Positions 17,758-28,000 of a DNA stretch of 64,000 bases are shown here, in pieces. The notes below the pieces were generated by a model. The model worked only from the letters and a program-made list of their open reading frames with translations, was not told where the DNA came from and searched no databases. This DNA is from Symbiodinium sp. CCMP2592 (Eukaryota; Sar; Dinophyceae; Suessiales; Symbiodiniaceae): contig CAJNDT010000510.1 in the NCBI GenBank assembly GCA_905221615.1, positions 1-64,000 of the forward strand, written 5' to 3'. A program made the translations under genes and the position numbers. How positions within the stretch are numbered: the stretch's first letter is position 1; each line of letters opens with the position of its first letter.

Positions 17758-20700
17758 CACGAGCCTTTGCAGACCGGCGATTTTGTCTCGCCGCCCCACG
17801 CCGGTCACCCTGCTGAGCAATTCGCGGCCCGCTTTGCCAACTCTGTTATGACTGCCGAGCAAGCCTATCAGCTTTTTGAACTTTTGCCTGCTGAGGCTCC
17901 GGCTCGTGCTGCATCTCTGCTGCCTCAGTCAAAGTCTTTTACCACTGGAGCCTTTGCATACTCCAGCGGACCTGGCTTGCGTCGCCACACCCGTGTTTTC
18001 CCTTTGGCGACCAAGGCCCTTGCCGATTTTGTGCGAGCTACTTGTGCCACGCACTCTTTCTCCAGCATCGCTATCTTCCGCGATTTGACTGCTCCCCTGC
18101 ATTTGGACGCCCTTAACCAGCCGTCCCAACCCAACCTGCTCATCCCTCTCACGGCCTTTTCAGGTGGAGGCGTGTGGTATGAGTCCCCCTCCGGCACTTC
18201 TCATCGCCTCTTGGACGGTGTCGTGACGCCTGGTTGTGTGCTTGATGTGGCCTCCGGGCCAGTCTTCCTTCCTGCTGCCGAGGCGCGTCACCAAACACTC
18301 CCTTGGGAGGGCACTCGCTGCGTTCTGGTTGCCTTCACTTCCCTTGACGCGCACACCCTGTGCCCCGCCGATCTCGACACTCTGAGTCGCGCCGGCTTCT
18401 CTTGTGGCGCCCCTGGCACACCACACGCTCTGCCTCCTGTCCCGCACACTAGCCTGCGACCAATGGCGGTCGAACTTTGCGCCGGCTCGGCCTCCCTGTC
18501 GGCCGCTCTTCGCGCTGCTGGCTTTGCCACTTTGGCGGTCGACCACCACTGGAATACGCATTCCCCGCAGCACTCCATCTGCCAGCTGGATCTCAGCTGC
18601 CCCCAGCAACAAGAGCTCTTGCTCCGATGGATGCGCACACAGCCGCTTGCACATGTGCACCTCGGCCTCCCCTGTGGCACCTGTTCGCGGGCCCGCGAAC
18701 GTGCTCTGCCTCACGGTGTGCCTGGGCCCGCCCCGCGGCCTTTGCGTAATCTGCTCCACCCCCTAGGCCCTAGTGTCTGCCAAGCCAATGCCGTCTACTG
18801 GTTCGCTTTGGACGTCCTGGAGCTCGCCGCCAGCATGGGTGCCACCGTCAGCCTCGAGAACCCTTCTCGATCCTGGCTCTGGTCAGCGCTACGTGTCATG
18901 GCCGAGGAATCCCAACGTGTGCATCTCCTTGCCCAGCTCGAAGAATGCACCAAGATCTTAGGATCCCCCGGCCTCTTCAGCAGCCTCCGGGCCTCTTGCG
19001 ACTCCTCACACACCCATGCGCCGTGGACCATTGACCAGACAGGCCGCGGGCCGCGCTTCGCCACTGCCGAGGAAGCGCAGTACCCTCGCTTGCTTTGCTT
19101 GCGCATGGCGCAGGCTCTGGCCACGCGTCACCAGCTCCCCGAGCCTGTGCCTAATGCTTCCGCCAGTCTATCTCAAAGCGTCCGCCGCGGCCCTCGCCCG
19201 CTCATCCCCGAGTTCTACGAGTGTGCCCGGGTGCCTGCAACCTCCACTCTGCAGCCCCACGAGCGCGTGCTGTCTTCTTTGCCATCGGGGGTATCAATCT
19301 CCCAAGACAGCATCCCTGAGTCTTCTTCCACTGCATGCGTCAACATCGGCCGACAGTGGAACCCTCAAGACTACTTGAATTTAGCCAAGCAGACCGAACA
19401 TCCGAGGAATCCTGGCCAAGTTCTCCCAACGGTGCTGAAAGATGCAGTGGACACGGTGTTGACAACCGACCCGGTCGACACGGCAAAACGGCGTCTGCAG
19501 GCCGTGATAACCATCAAGCAGTTAGCCAAAGAGCTTGAAGGGAAAGAAGACGAGTTCAAATCGTCTCTGGACCCGGACGTGGCAAGTATCCTCAGTCCCA
19601 AGAAACTTTGCCTCTGGAAGGCCCTCCTCAAGGCTTCCGACTTCGATGATTGCGGGATCGTCGACTTGATGGCTAGAGGCATTCCTCTTGTTGGGACGCA
19701 TGGGCCCGTCCCCAATCTAGAACCTGGAGGAGAACCTTCCTCGGACTCACCGGACAACCTTCTTGCGTCGGCTCCTCTCAGGCGTGAAGCCATGATTCAG
19801 TCTCGCAAGATCCCCAGTGACCAACATCAGAACGACCTTGTCTCGGCTTCCATGGAAGAGGTCAGCAGGGGCGATCTGAAAGGCCCCCTCACGGAGAGCG
19901 ATGCCCACCAGCACTTCGGTTCCGAGCATTGGTTGCTCAACCCCAGGTTCCCGATTTACCAGGGAGTTAGTCTTAAGCTTAGGGTTATAGACGACGCCAA
20001 GGCATCGGGTTTAAACTCTGCCTTCTCCCCGTCGTACAAAGTCAAGCTGATGGACATTGACGTCTTGGCATGCCTAGTGGCTCACGTGGCCTCGAGTCTG
20101 CACCTGGGGCACTGTGACGGAAACCCGGTACACCATCTCGTAGCCTCGTCAGAGTGGGAAGGAGGCACGCTTGACTTGGCCCGAGCATACAAACAGGTAC
20201 CGATTGACCCAGCCTCGAGGCCCTTCTGTGTCGTGGGCTTCCCGACCTCAGAAGGGTGGCAGTACTACAGGTCAGACGTGCTTCCATTCGGCTCCAACGC
20301 CTCGGTGTACGCATTCCTGAAGATCTCGCGTGCGTTGCACCATGTGTTGGTCAAGTTCCTCGCTGCACTTACCACGGTGTTCTACGACGACTTCCCCATC
20401 ATAGAACCGGCCATGGGAGCTCCGGTCCTGAAATCTGCGGTATCGGCCGTCCTCGACTGCTTGGGATGGGCCCATTCCAAAGACGGCGACAAAGCCCTGC
20501 AATTCGCCGGCTCGTTCGTCGCCCTCGGGGTCTTGGTGGATCTGAGAGGAATTCGGTCCGCCAAATTCCGCCTATCGAACAAGCCAGGCAGAATCGACAG
20601 GCTAGTCGAGATGATCCAGCAGTTCAGCGACGAGGGGCGCGTCGACTCTGGGCGGCTTTCGATTCTGCAAGGTCACTTGAACTTCGCCGCCGGGTTCTAC

Positions 20701-21381
20701 ATGGCCAAGGGACTACGCTTCTTATCCAAGGAATTTGCCAAGTTGCTGGATGGGCGTCGTTCCACATCCGAGATCAGAGCTTTGTGCAGGCTTGCCATAG
20801 CTCTTCTTCGGGGGACTCCCGAGCGCGAGTTTGACTTGGCCGTCACTGGGCAGCCTGTCATCATTTTCACTGACGGGTCCTGGGAAGGGGGCAGGGCAGG
20901 CGCCGGCGGAGTCGTTTTCGACCCAGCCACAGAAGCCACCCAAGTCTTCGAACTGGAAGTTCCGGGTGAGCTCCTTGCGGCATGGCAACAGCAGGTGGGC
21001 ACTCAGCTCATCTGCCAGATCGAAGCTTATGCTGCAATATCTGCCAGATACCTCCTCCGACACGTCATCCGAGATCGCCTCGCGGTTATGTGGATCGACA
21101 ACGAACCAGCGAGGGTGGCTCTCTCCAAGGGGACCGCGGACTCCGAGTCTCTGAGAGCCATGGCCAGGGTCATGCAGTCCATCGAGATCTCTCATCCTTC
21201 GGTGCTGTGGTACGAGAGAGTCTGCTCCTTCAGCAACCCTGCGGACATGCCGTCCAGGGGGGATGCAGAGGCTGCAGCCCGCCTCTTCGGCGGCAGAGTC
21301 GTTAACCTCGGCTCGGATGGACCTGTCAGGGATGCGATCCTCCTTGCTGTAAGAGATCCCTACGCCAACCTGGTGGTGTAG
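17755..21381 (+). CDS. Gamma Pol: 2OG-Fe(II) oxygenase, C5-methyltransferase, reverse transcriptase, RNase H
   Basis: About 1,208 aa as a readthrough product; numbering from base 17767. (1) 2OG-Fe(II) oxygenase-like, about 55-190: His112 and Asp114 (LHLD), His175 and Arg184 (RHQTLPWEGTR). (2) C5-cytosine-methyltransferase-like, about 230-480: SAM motif AVELCAGSASLS, motif IV LPCGTCS with Cys303, motif VI LENP (364-366). (3) RT, about 700-960: VIDDAKASGLNSAF, TLDLARAYKQV, VLPFGSNASV, FYDDFP. (4) RNase H, about 1030-1190: FTDGSWEGG, QIEAYA, WIDNEPAR, NPADMPSR. All four catalytic centres look intact. The methyltransferase lies before RT, not after RNase H as in DIRS. A base-oxidation or hydroxylation role for the oxygenase is inference. 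Confidence 0.85.
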   Translation, partial: LHEPLQTGDFVSPPHAGHPAEQFAARFANSVMTAEQAYQLFELLPAEAPARAASLLPQSKSFTTGAFAYSSGPGLRRHTRVFPLATKALADFVRATCATHSFSSIAIFRDLTAPLHLDALNQPSQPNLLIPLTAFSGGGVWYESPSGTSHRLLDGVVTPGCVLDVASGPVFLPAAEARHQTLPWEGTRCVLVAFTSLDAHTLCPADLDTLSRAGFSCGAPGTPHALPPVPHTSLRPMAVELCAGSASLSAALRAAGFATLAVDHHWNTHSPQHSICQLDLSCPQQQELLLRWMRTQPLAHVHLGLPCGTCSRARERALPHGVPGPAPRPLRNLLHPLGPSVCQANAVYWFALDVLELAASMGATVSLENPSRSWLWSALRVMAEESQRVHLLAQLEECTKILGSPGLFSSLRASCDSSHTHAPWTIDQTGRGPRFATAEEAQYPRLLCLRMAQALATRHQLPEPVPNASASLSQSVRRGPRPLIPEFYECARVPATSTLQPHERVLSSLPSGVSISQDSIPESSSTACVNIGRQWNPQDYLNLAKQTEHPRNPGQVLPTVLKDAVDTVLTTDPVDTAKRRLQAVITIKQLAKELEGKEDEFKSSLDPDVASILSPKKLCLWKALLKASDFDDCGIVDLMARGIPLVGTHGPVPNLEPGGEPSSDSPDNLLASAPLRREAMIQSRKIPSDQHQNDLVSASMEEVSRGDLKGPLTESDAHQHFGSEHWLLNPRFPIYQGVSLKLRVIDDAKASGLNSAFSPSYKVKLMDIDVLACLVAHVASSLHLGHCDGNPVHHLVASSEWEGGTLDLARAYKQVPIDPASRPFCVVGFPTSEGWQYYRSDVLPFGSNASVYAFLKISRALHHVLVKFLAALTTVFYDDFPIIEPAMGAPVLKSAVSAVLDCLGWAHSKDGDKALQFAGSFVALGVLVDLRGIRSAKFRLSNKPGRIDRLVEMIQQFSDEGRVDSGRLSILQGHLNFAAGFYMAKGLRFLSKEFAKLLDGRRSTSEIRALCRLAIALLRGTPEREFDLAVTGQPVIIFTDGSWEGGRAGAGGVVFDPATEATQVFELEVPGELLAAWQQQVGTQLICQIEAYAAISARYLLRHVIRDRLAVMWIDNEPARVALSKGTADSESLRAMARVMQSIEISHPSVLWYERVCSFSNPADMPSRGDAEAAARLFGGRVVNLGSDGPVRDAILLAVRDPYANLVV

Positions 21382-21411
21382 GGGTGAGGGCAGACGTGCT
21401 TCCAAACAGGG

Positions 21412-21622
21412 GACATCATCCGCACGTCGATCGCCCCAGCAGTCAAAACATCAGTCCGAGAGAAGTGTACGTGCGAGTGACTGTCCGCGTTGACCTCTTA
21501 ACTTCGCAAACATATTTGATTGGAGAAACACATATCATCATTTATATTACATATTCGGATTCGGCCAAATACTCGGCCAAATACCTTTTGAGTGTGAGCC
21601 GACGGTTTTCGTCGCAAGCGAC
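21412..21622 (+). repeat. Gamma terminal repeat B1
   Basis: 211 bp from GACATCATCCGCACG to CGCAAGCGAC; differs from B2 (21955-22165) at one base (GAGA/GAGG). Confidence 0.9.
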
Positions 21623-21844
21623 GTGTGCGTTCGCGCATGCGATGGCGTTGTCGTGTGCGGCGACAGCGAGCGGCCTGCGTTTTGACGCGAGCGAAACTTT
21701 AGGCTCATACACTTTCTTCCTTTCAAATTTTATCATTTATAATTTTCGGCACTTGTGCTCGTCTTGCTTTCAACGTGCTTTGTTCGTTGACATCCTCAGC
21801 ATGACGAAGTTTCGGGCCCAAGATCAGCCGAAAATTTTTGTTCA
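21623..21844 (+). repeat. Gamma terminal repeat A2
   Basis: 222 bp matching A1 (10601-10820). Homology to A1 stops exactly where the 12-mer CCCACCCACCAC begins (21845-21856). The A2-B2 spacer 21845-21954 has no gene. Confidence 0.9.
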
Positions 21845-21954
21845 CCCACCCACCACGGCCCTCGGTCACTGTCGTCATAAACTGGCTATGACCCGTGCCC
21901 TGGTAGCACGAACCTGTTTTCACCTAGGCCAACTGGGTGCCTAGCCCATCCGTC

Positions 21955-22165
21955 GACATCATCCGCACGTCGATCGCCCCAGCAGTCAAAACATCAGTCC
22001 GAGGGAAGTGTACGTGCGAGTGACTGTCCGCGTTGACCTCTTAACTTCGCAAACATATTTGATTGGAGAAACACATATCATCATTTATATTACATATTCG
22101 GATTCGGCCAAATACTCGGCCAAATACCTTTTGAGTGTGAGCCGACGGTTTTCGTCGCAAGCGAC
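21955..22165 (+). repeat. Gamma terminal repeat B2
   Basis: Second 211-bp copy of B1; ends GCGAC at 22165, after which the interrupted beta YR frame resumes. Confidence 0.9.
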
Positions 22166-23546
22166 AAGGCTACCAACACAGTTGTACGCCGCCTCAACTT
22201 TGTCAGCAATTTTGTCCAGTGGGCAAACACGCAAAACCCAGTGGTGGTGCCCTTCCCAGTGTCCGAGCGCGCCACTTGGCGCTACATCCAGTGGATGATG
22301 CGGAATGGGAAAGGGGCTAGCAGCCCCTCGAGCTTGATTCAGAGTCTGAACTGGTGCTCGGGAGTCTTCGGTCTGTCCTTCGAGTCGGAGGTGACCAGCT
22401 CCCGTATCGTGGCCGAAACGGGCCCCTGCCCTTAAGGCCTCAGAGGTGGCCACTCTAGAGCGCATCGCGCTGTCTGGCTCTGTGTACGACAGTGTCGTGT
22501 CTGGGGGCTTGTTGTTCATGCTCTTTGCATGCGCCCGCGCCAGTGACGCGGCTCGAGTTGCCTCTTTCTCCGTCGAGCTCCCAGAGGACCCCTGCGCCAC
22601 AGTGTGGATGCAGGCGAACGTGCACAAGGCGAAAACCGCCGTAGGGGCTAGAAGCCGCCTGCTGCTCCCGCTGGTAGCCCCGGTGGTTTTCTTCGAAGAA
22701 TCGTGGGTGAGTCAGTGGCTCGCCAATCGAGAAAAGCTGGGTCTCAGCTCCAGCGGAGAAATCCCGCTAGGGTCAGTGATCCCTGCCTTCACATCCGATG
22801 GTGATCCAGCAGATCGCCCGATGAATTCTCAAGAAATAACCTCCTGGCTGCGCATCGCGCTGTTGAACGCTGGATGTGAAGGCGCAGAGCGCCTCAGCAG
22901 TCACAGTCTCAAAGCGACGTGCCTCACCTGGGCCTCGCAAGCTGGCGTCAACCTGGACCTGCGCAGACTCCTCGCCCACCATGTCCACGACAGTGCTCGG
23001 AGCACTGAGACGTACAGCCGCCACGTGCTCATTCCCGCAGCGCGGGCTCTGGAGGAGGTTCTTATCGCCATCAGAGATGGCGATTTCCTTCCTGACCAGC
23101 CCCTCGGGAAACAGTTCGCGCTGCCTAGCAGTCAGCTTAACCTGAGGCGAGAGAACCTTAGCAAGGTTTCTCACAGGAAAACCTCCTCTGGCTCAGCACC
23201 CCCAGTGGGGGTGGAAGCCCTGAAGGTCTCGCAACAACAGGAGCTCAGCGACACAGAAGACAGTGCCAGTGACACTGATAGAGAAGACGAGTTCGTCGCC
23301 GAGCCCGAGGTAGAGGAGCACCCTCGCCTTAGAAGGGAGGTGCAGTGCACTCTCCCAGACTGGGCCTTTTCGTGGTGTCATCTTGCCAGTGGCAAGCTGC
23401 ACGCGAGCCGCGGCGAGAACGCCAAGAGGCTTCTTTGCGGTCGCTGCTTGAATGAAAAGTATACGAGTTGCGAAGTTCGCAACCTCGCACCGGGCCGACC
23501 GCACTGCAAGACTTGCTGGAGCAGCAAGTCTTTCGATGCAGAGTGA
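22166..23546 (+). pseudogene. Beta tyrosine recombinase, catalytic part, frameshifted
   Basis: The frame continuing from 10600 resumes at 22166 and aligns with gamma YR (ATNTVVRRLNFVSNFVQWAN...FPVSERATWRYIQWM). It meets TAA at 22433-22435. The remainder is in the +1 frame, so one base is missing or added near 22430. Catalytic residues downstream: Arg in CARASDAARVASF, His-x-x-Lys in SHSLKATCLTW, His in LLAHH and Tyr in TETYSRHV. An acidic Ser/Asp linker and a C-terminal Cys cluster (LLCGRCL, CEVRN, CKTCW) follow. Two lesions (gamma insertion, frameshift) make this copy non-functional for YR. Confidence 0.8.
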
Positions 23547-23608
23547 AAAAGAGAGCGAGTTCACGAGCCTGTCTGTCCTAGTAGGGTCCTGCAGTCTGCA
23601 CCGTGTTT

Positions 23609-23744
<136 letters not shown>

Positions 23745-23768
23745 CATCTTCGCTTGCCCTGCAGGACG

Positions 23769-25025
23769 ATGGCGAACCTCGTCGACAGTGTCGCGGAATT
23801 CTCGAGCAGAGCTCAACAACTCCTAGGAGACGCCGAGTCGGCGAAGCTCTTCGCGGCAGACATCCGCACTTTCGGCACGCTAGCGTACAGCGTCGCTGAC
23901 CAACCAGACCGCATCAGCGATGCGAAGTTTGAAGAACTCCTCAAGAAGGTCTTCAAGACGGCAGAGCCGTCGTTGGGCACTAAGGCCGCAGCGCGGCGCC
24001 TGGCCTTCGAAAGCCTGACCTTCAGTATCCAGGATCTGAAGATGAGGGTAGAGGGTGACAGCGTCACCCCCAAGAGCCTGCCCCTGCACGAGCGCGAGGA
24101 GCGCCGCGCCGCGCAAGTCGCGCGCCTCCGGGGCGTCGTCATCGAAGGTGACTACGACCCCGCGCACAGCCTCGTGGATAAAGCCGCGCTCATGCTGCAG
24201 GACGGCATCGTTCGTTACATCCCACCGTCGCAGTGCGTCAGCCGGGATGCCGAGATCGCCTCAGTGAGGCGTGACAAGGCCTTCCTCTCCCTAGAGTCTG
24301 GGGAGATCACAGTAAAGAAAAAGGAGCACAGCGTGCACGTCGAGATCGGCAATGAGCTAAAGCTCACGCAGGCGCTCATGCGCAGAGGTCTCGCGCTCGA
24401 CAGAGTCGGCGTGTTGGATTTCACGATTCACGAGAGACTCGTGAGACAGTTCTTCTCCGTCCTGAACCGGCCAGCGCCGCCGGGGATGGAGCGCGGCAAC
24501 AGTTGGCACGTAGTACGGGCCGATAAAGAACTGTGGACGCTGCTCGCGCGAGAGTGTCGCAAGGGTTGCAAACCGGACAAGGATGGTAAGAGGCCACTAG
24601 ATTCTCTAGTAGAGAACATGTGGTCCGATCCTATTGTCACGCTGCACCTGCTGCCCTCGCCAGTGGCAGACAGGGGTCGCAAGGGCAAGGGCCGCAGCTT
24701 TACGCGCAGCGAAGAAGACCGCAGTCGTAGCACGACCGGCAAAGGCAAGAAAGGCGGCAAGAAAGGCCGCGGAAAGGGCAAGGGCAAACGGCACGAGAGC
24801 GCAGACCGCTCCAGGCCGCCGAGCATGCCCAAAGAGCTTCGCCACTTGAACAGCGTTTCAAAGTCGGGCAAGCGCCTGTGCTACGGTTTCAACCTGCAGT
24901 GCGGGTGCGACCTTGAGACCTCCGGATCCCCCAAGCAGTGTGACAGGGGGTTGCATCAGTGCATGAGCTGTGGCAGCTCCGAACACGGAGCCGCAGATTG
25001 CCCCAAGGACGCAGGGGCCGCCTGA
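23769..25025 (+). CDS. Gag-like protein of element beta
   Basis: 418 aa from ATG 23769 (MANLVDSVAEF); the longer frame starting in the TC repeat is rejected. The body aligns with the other Gags (KFEELLKKVFKTAEP; AHSLVDKAALMLQDGIVRYIPPSQCVSRDAEI). A strongly basic linker (KGKKGGKKGRGKGKGK) and a C-terminal Cys/His array follow (LCYGFNLQCGC, KQCDRGLHQC, CGSSEHGAADC), the last part a knuckle-like CX2CX4HX4C. The gene ends in TGA followed by CTAG, in frame with Pol. Confidence 0.8.
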   Translation: MANLVDSVAEFSSRAQQLLGDAESAKLFAADIRTFGTLAYSVADQPDRISDAKFEELLKKVFKTAEPSLGTKAAARRLAFESLTFSIQDLKMRVEGDSVTPKSLPLHEREERRAAQVARLRGVVIEGDYDPAHSLVDKAALMLQDGIVRYIPPSQCVSRDAEIASVRRDKAFLSLESGEITVKKKEHSVHVEIGNELKLTQALMRRGLALDRVGVLDFTIHERLVRQFFSVLNRPAPPGMERGNSWHVVRADKELWTLLARECRKGCKPDKDGKRPLDSLVENMWSDPIVTLHLLPSPVADRGRKGKGRSFTRSEEDRSRSTTGKGKKGGKKGRGKGKGKRHESADRSRPPSMPKELRHLNSVSKSGKRLCYGFNLQCGCDLETSGSPKQCDRGLHQCMSCGSSEHGAADCPKDAGAA

Positions 25026-25029
25026 CTAG
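25023..25029 (+). other. Candidate stop-codon readthrough site (UGA CUAG) between Gag and Pol of beta
   Basis: TGA 25023-25025 followed by CTAG, the fullest match in the window to the known UGA-CUAG readthrough context. The frame is open from 25026 to 28247 and begins with a Pro/Ala-rich linker that has no ATG, so Pol probably depends on readthrough. Confidence 0.75.
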
Positions 25030-28000
25030 GCCCCCTTGCCCTGAGCGCGGCAGAGCCGCAACAGCCCTCGGCCACTGAGCCCGCAGCTCCTCGCCCAGCA
25101 GCGCTGGGCCCTCCTGCCACCGCGCCACGCGCAGGGCAGAGCCCTGACCCTCCCACCGCGGCACTGTCGCTGCACCCGCCTGCAACAAGTAAGCCAGGAC
25201 GTGCCACAGCAGCGCCGTCGCCTGACGCAGGGCTCGCGGCCAACGCCGACCCCCCAGCGCTCCTGCTGTCTGAACAGCACAGCGTGCCGGCAGACAATGC
25301 TCTGGGCGCTTCTCTCCCTGAGCCTGCTCCGCAAGCGGCCCCTCGGCCGCCACTGTTTGTGGAAGTTTTCTGCGGCCTCGGTCGCCTTAGTAAGGCAGCC
25401 ATCGAAAAAGGCTTCTCGAACGTCGCAGTGGATCACAAGACCAAGGCCAGAGGCCTCAAGGTCCTGCAGCTCGACCTTTGCACGCAGCTGGGTCGCAACT
25501 TGCTGAGAGCAGTGCTCTCACACCAAGACCTGAGATGGGTCCACTGGGCCCCGCCGTGCGGCACCTTTAGCAGAGCTAGAGAGATTCCCAGGCCGGGAGC
25601 GCCGGGCCCTTTGCGCAGCGAATCGCGCCCAGCGGGCCTTAAAGGCCTCCGCGGAGCAGACGCAGCACGAGTTCGCAGCGCGAACAGCCTAGTTGCTTTC
25701 ATGGCACAGTGTTGCCACTCCCTATCTCAGCGCGGCGTTTGCTGGTCCATAGAAAATCCAGCTCGTAGTCTCCTGTGGAGGATGCCCTGCCTCAGAGAGG
25801 CCTTGCAGTCAGCTCACAGAGTGGAGTTTGACGCGTGCATGTTCGGAAGCATGCGCCGCAAGCGTACTGCAATCCTCTCCAATTTGGATTGGTTCTCCGG
25901 TCTAAGCAGGGACTGCGACGGAGGCCACAAACACCTGCCCTGGGGCAGAGCCTCAGTGGATGGTTCCACAGTGTGGTCTACCTCCTTAGAAAGCGCCTAC
26001 ACCACTCAGCTGAGCTCGGTCTGGGTCTCCCTCGCGGCAGACCAATGCGCAGCAGCACTCCAGGCAGCGCCTCTCAGTCGCAAGCGTCTGCGACGCCTGC
26101 GCTACGAGCCAGACTTCAGTGGCAAAGTCACTCTCCAAGGCCCCGCAGCGCGGTGCTTTCGAGGCTGGAAGACTCCCCAGAAGCTACCACAATCGTGGAC
26201 TTGCTTCCCAAAAGGCTCTAGGCTCATCCAGTGGATCGAAGCCTCCCAGAAGGCCATCATCGCCATCCCGCTGCAGCCACTGCACTGGGTGCGCAGAGCG
26301 CATCTCATAGATCACCCAGCCAGGGACATTGAGGCAGTGCCTCTCTCCCTCAAGCGCGCCATCGCTGCCGAAGTGCACGAAGACACTGTCCTGCTGGCCA
26401 AGCGCCGCACATTGGCATCGATGCATATATCGAGAACTTGCGCAGAGTGTCAAGCCCTCGAGACCGGGGTACGTTCGTCGATTGACGCTCAGGTGAACAG
26501 CGTCACCAAGCCCAAGCAGACAGTAGCTTTAGCAAAGCTTCTGAGTGAAATCGACTTCCCGGACAGGACATTGGCCCAGCAGGTGCGGGAAGGTTTTCCC
26601 CTGCTTGGCTGGATACAACCCAGTGGGTTGTGGCCAGTGCAGATCCTGCCTCCTTCTCTAGATGAGAAGTCAATACTGGAAAACGCCCATAGTATAGGTA
26701 TGCGCGGCGTTCGCAGCGCTCTGCGCCCCTCGCAGGACGGGGTCTCGGACAGGGTCTGGGAAAGCACAATAGAGGAAGGCCAGCAGGGCTGGCTATCTTT
26801 GGAGGACTTCTCGCCAGAAAAACTACACGAGACGATAGTATCGTCTCGCTTCGGCGTTGTGCAAAAGGGCAAAGTGCGCCCCATTGATAATTTTAAGAGC
26901 AGCTTCATCAACAGCTGCTGCGGGACCACAGAGAAGGTCCAAGTCGACAGCATCGACGAGCTCCTTGCCGTGTGCCTCGAGTGGCTGCGCCAGGGTGTGC
27001 CCGCAGAGCAGGCCCACCGCATCGTAGGCAGGACCTGGGACCTCAAGAGTGCCTACAAGCAGCTTGCAGTGCAGGCTGCACACAAGAAATTTGCGTGCAT
27101 CGTCATGGTGGACCCACAGAGTGGGAAGGTTAAAATAGCCCACCTACACAGCATGCCTTTCGGCGCAGTGGCCGCCGTGCACGCCTTCCTCCGCTGCAGC
27201 GAGGCGCTGAAAGCCATCGGCCGCGAAAAGCTTGCTTTGGTCATGACGAGCTTCTTCGATGACTTCACAGTCCTTACGCGCAGCGCGCATTCGAAGCTCG
27301 TCACTTTGGCAGTGTCCAACCTTTTTAACAAGCTGGGCTGGCAAGTGGCCACAGAGCCCAAGAAGAACGCCGACTTCAGCGAAGTCTTCGACGTGCTGGG
27401 CGTGCGAGTCGACTTGTCTAAGCAGCACCTTGGAGAAATCTCCGTGAGCAACAAGCCGACCCGTGCAGCAGAGCTGGGGATGGTCCTCAGCGAGGCCCTC
27501 GCCCGCGGCAGCATGTCCCCCTTGGAAGCGCAGAGCCTGCGCGGCAGGCTCATCTTCGCTGAGCAGCAAGCCTGGGGCCGCAACACTCGCATGGCAGTGA
27601 TCTGCGTCGGCGACGTCCTTGGGGATGGACCAGAGCAAGTCCCCCTCACCGAGCAGCAGTGCCAAGCCATGGCGTTCCTTCTGCAACGAGTAGTGCACGG
27701 ACCGCCCAGGACAGTGTCCATCCATGCGCGCAGGAAGGTGCACCTGTATATCGACGGGGCCTGCGAGTGGGAGACCCCGCGACTGGTGCCCAAGTGTGGC
27801 CTCGGAGCAGTGCTCATTGGAGAAGGCATCGCCTTCACCTGGGGGCTGCAGATCAGCAGCCAGGTTGCAGCCCAGTGGGTTGCCAGGGCACAGAAGCAGC
27901 AGTTGGTCTACGAGTGCGAGCTGTTGCCCTATTTGCTTAGCCTTCAACTGTGGGCCAAGCACATAGCAGGCAGTGACCTGTTCGTCTGGATAGATAACGA

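Larger units (their letters stand above)
10601..22165 (+). mobile_element. Element gamma: complete YR retrotransposon nested in beta
   Basis: 11,565 bp from A1 (10601-10820) to B2 (21955-22165), with B1 (21412-21622) and A2 (21623-21844). No target-site duplication is visible, as expected for tyrosine-recombinase integration. The dinucleotide AC precedes A1, ends B1 at the B1/A2 junction, and ends B2, so it may be the crossover core. ORF order: four small coiled-coil or helical ORFs, YR, Gag, UGA-CUA, Pol (2OG, MTase, RT, RNase H). B1/B2 differ by 1 base in 211, and A1/A2 by about one base plus a 2-bp indel. All main ORFs are intact, so this is the youngest insertion and possibly active. Confidence 0.9.

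Noticed and set aside
21384-21944. 186-aa ORF running through gamma B1 and A2
   Set aside because: It spans the terminal-repeat junction and reads the same repeat seen at 10601; not a protein gene.
10601-22165. Gamma as an LTR retrotransposon
   Set aside because: Terminal repeats are split (A1...B1-A2-B2), there is no DDE integrase or protease, and a tyrosine recombinase is present.
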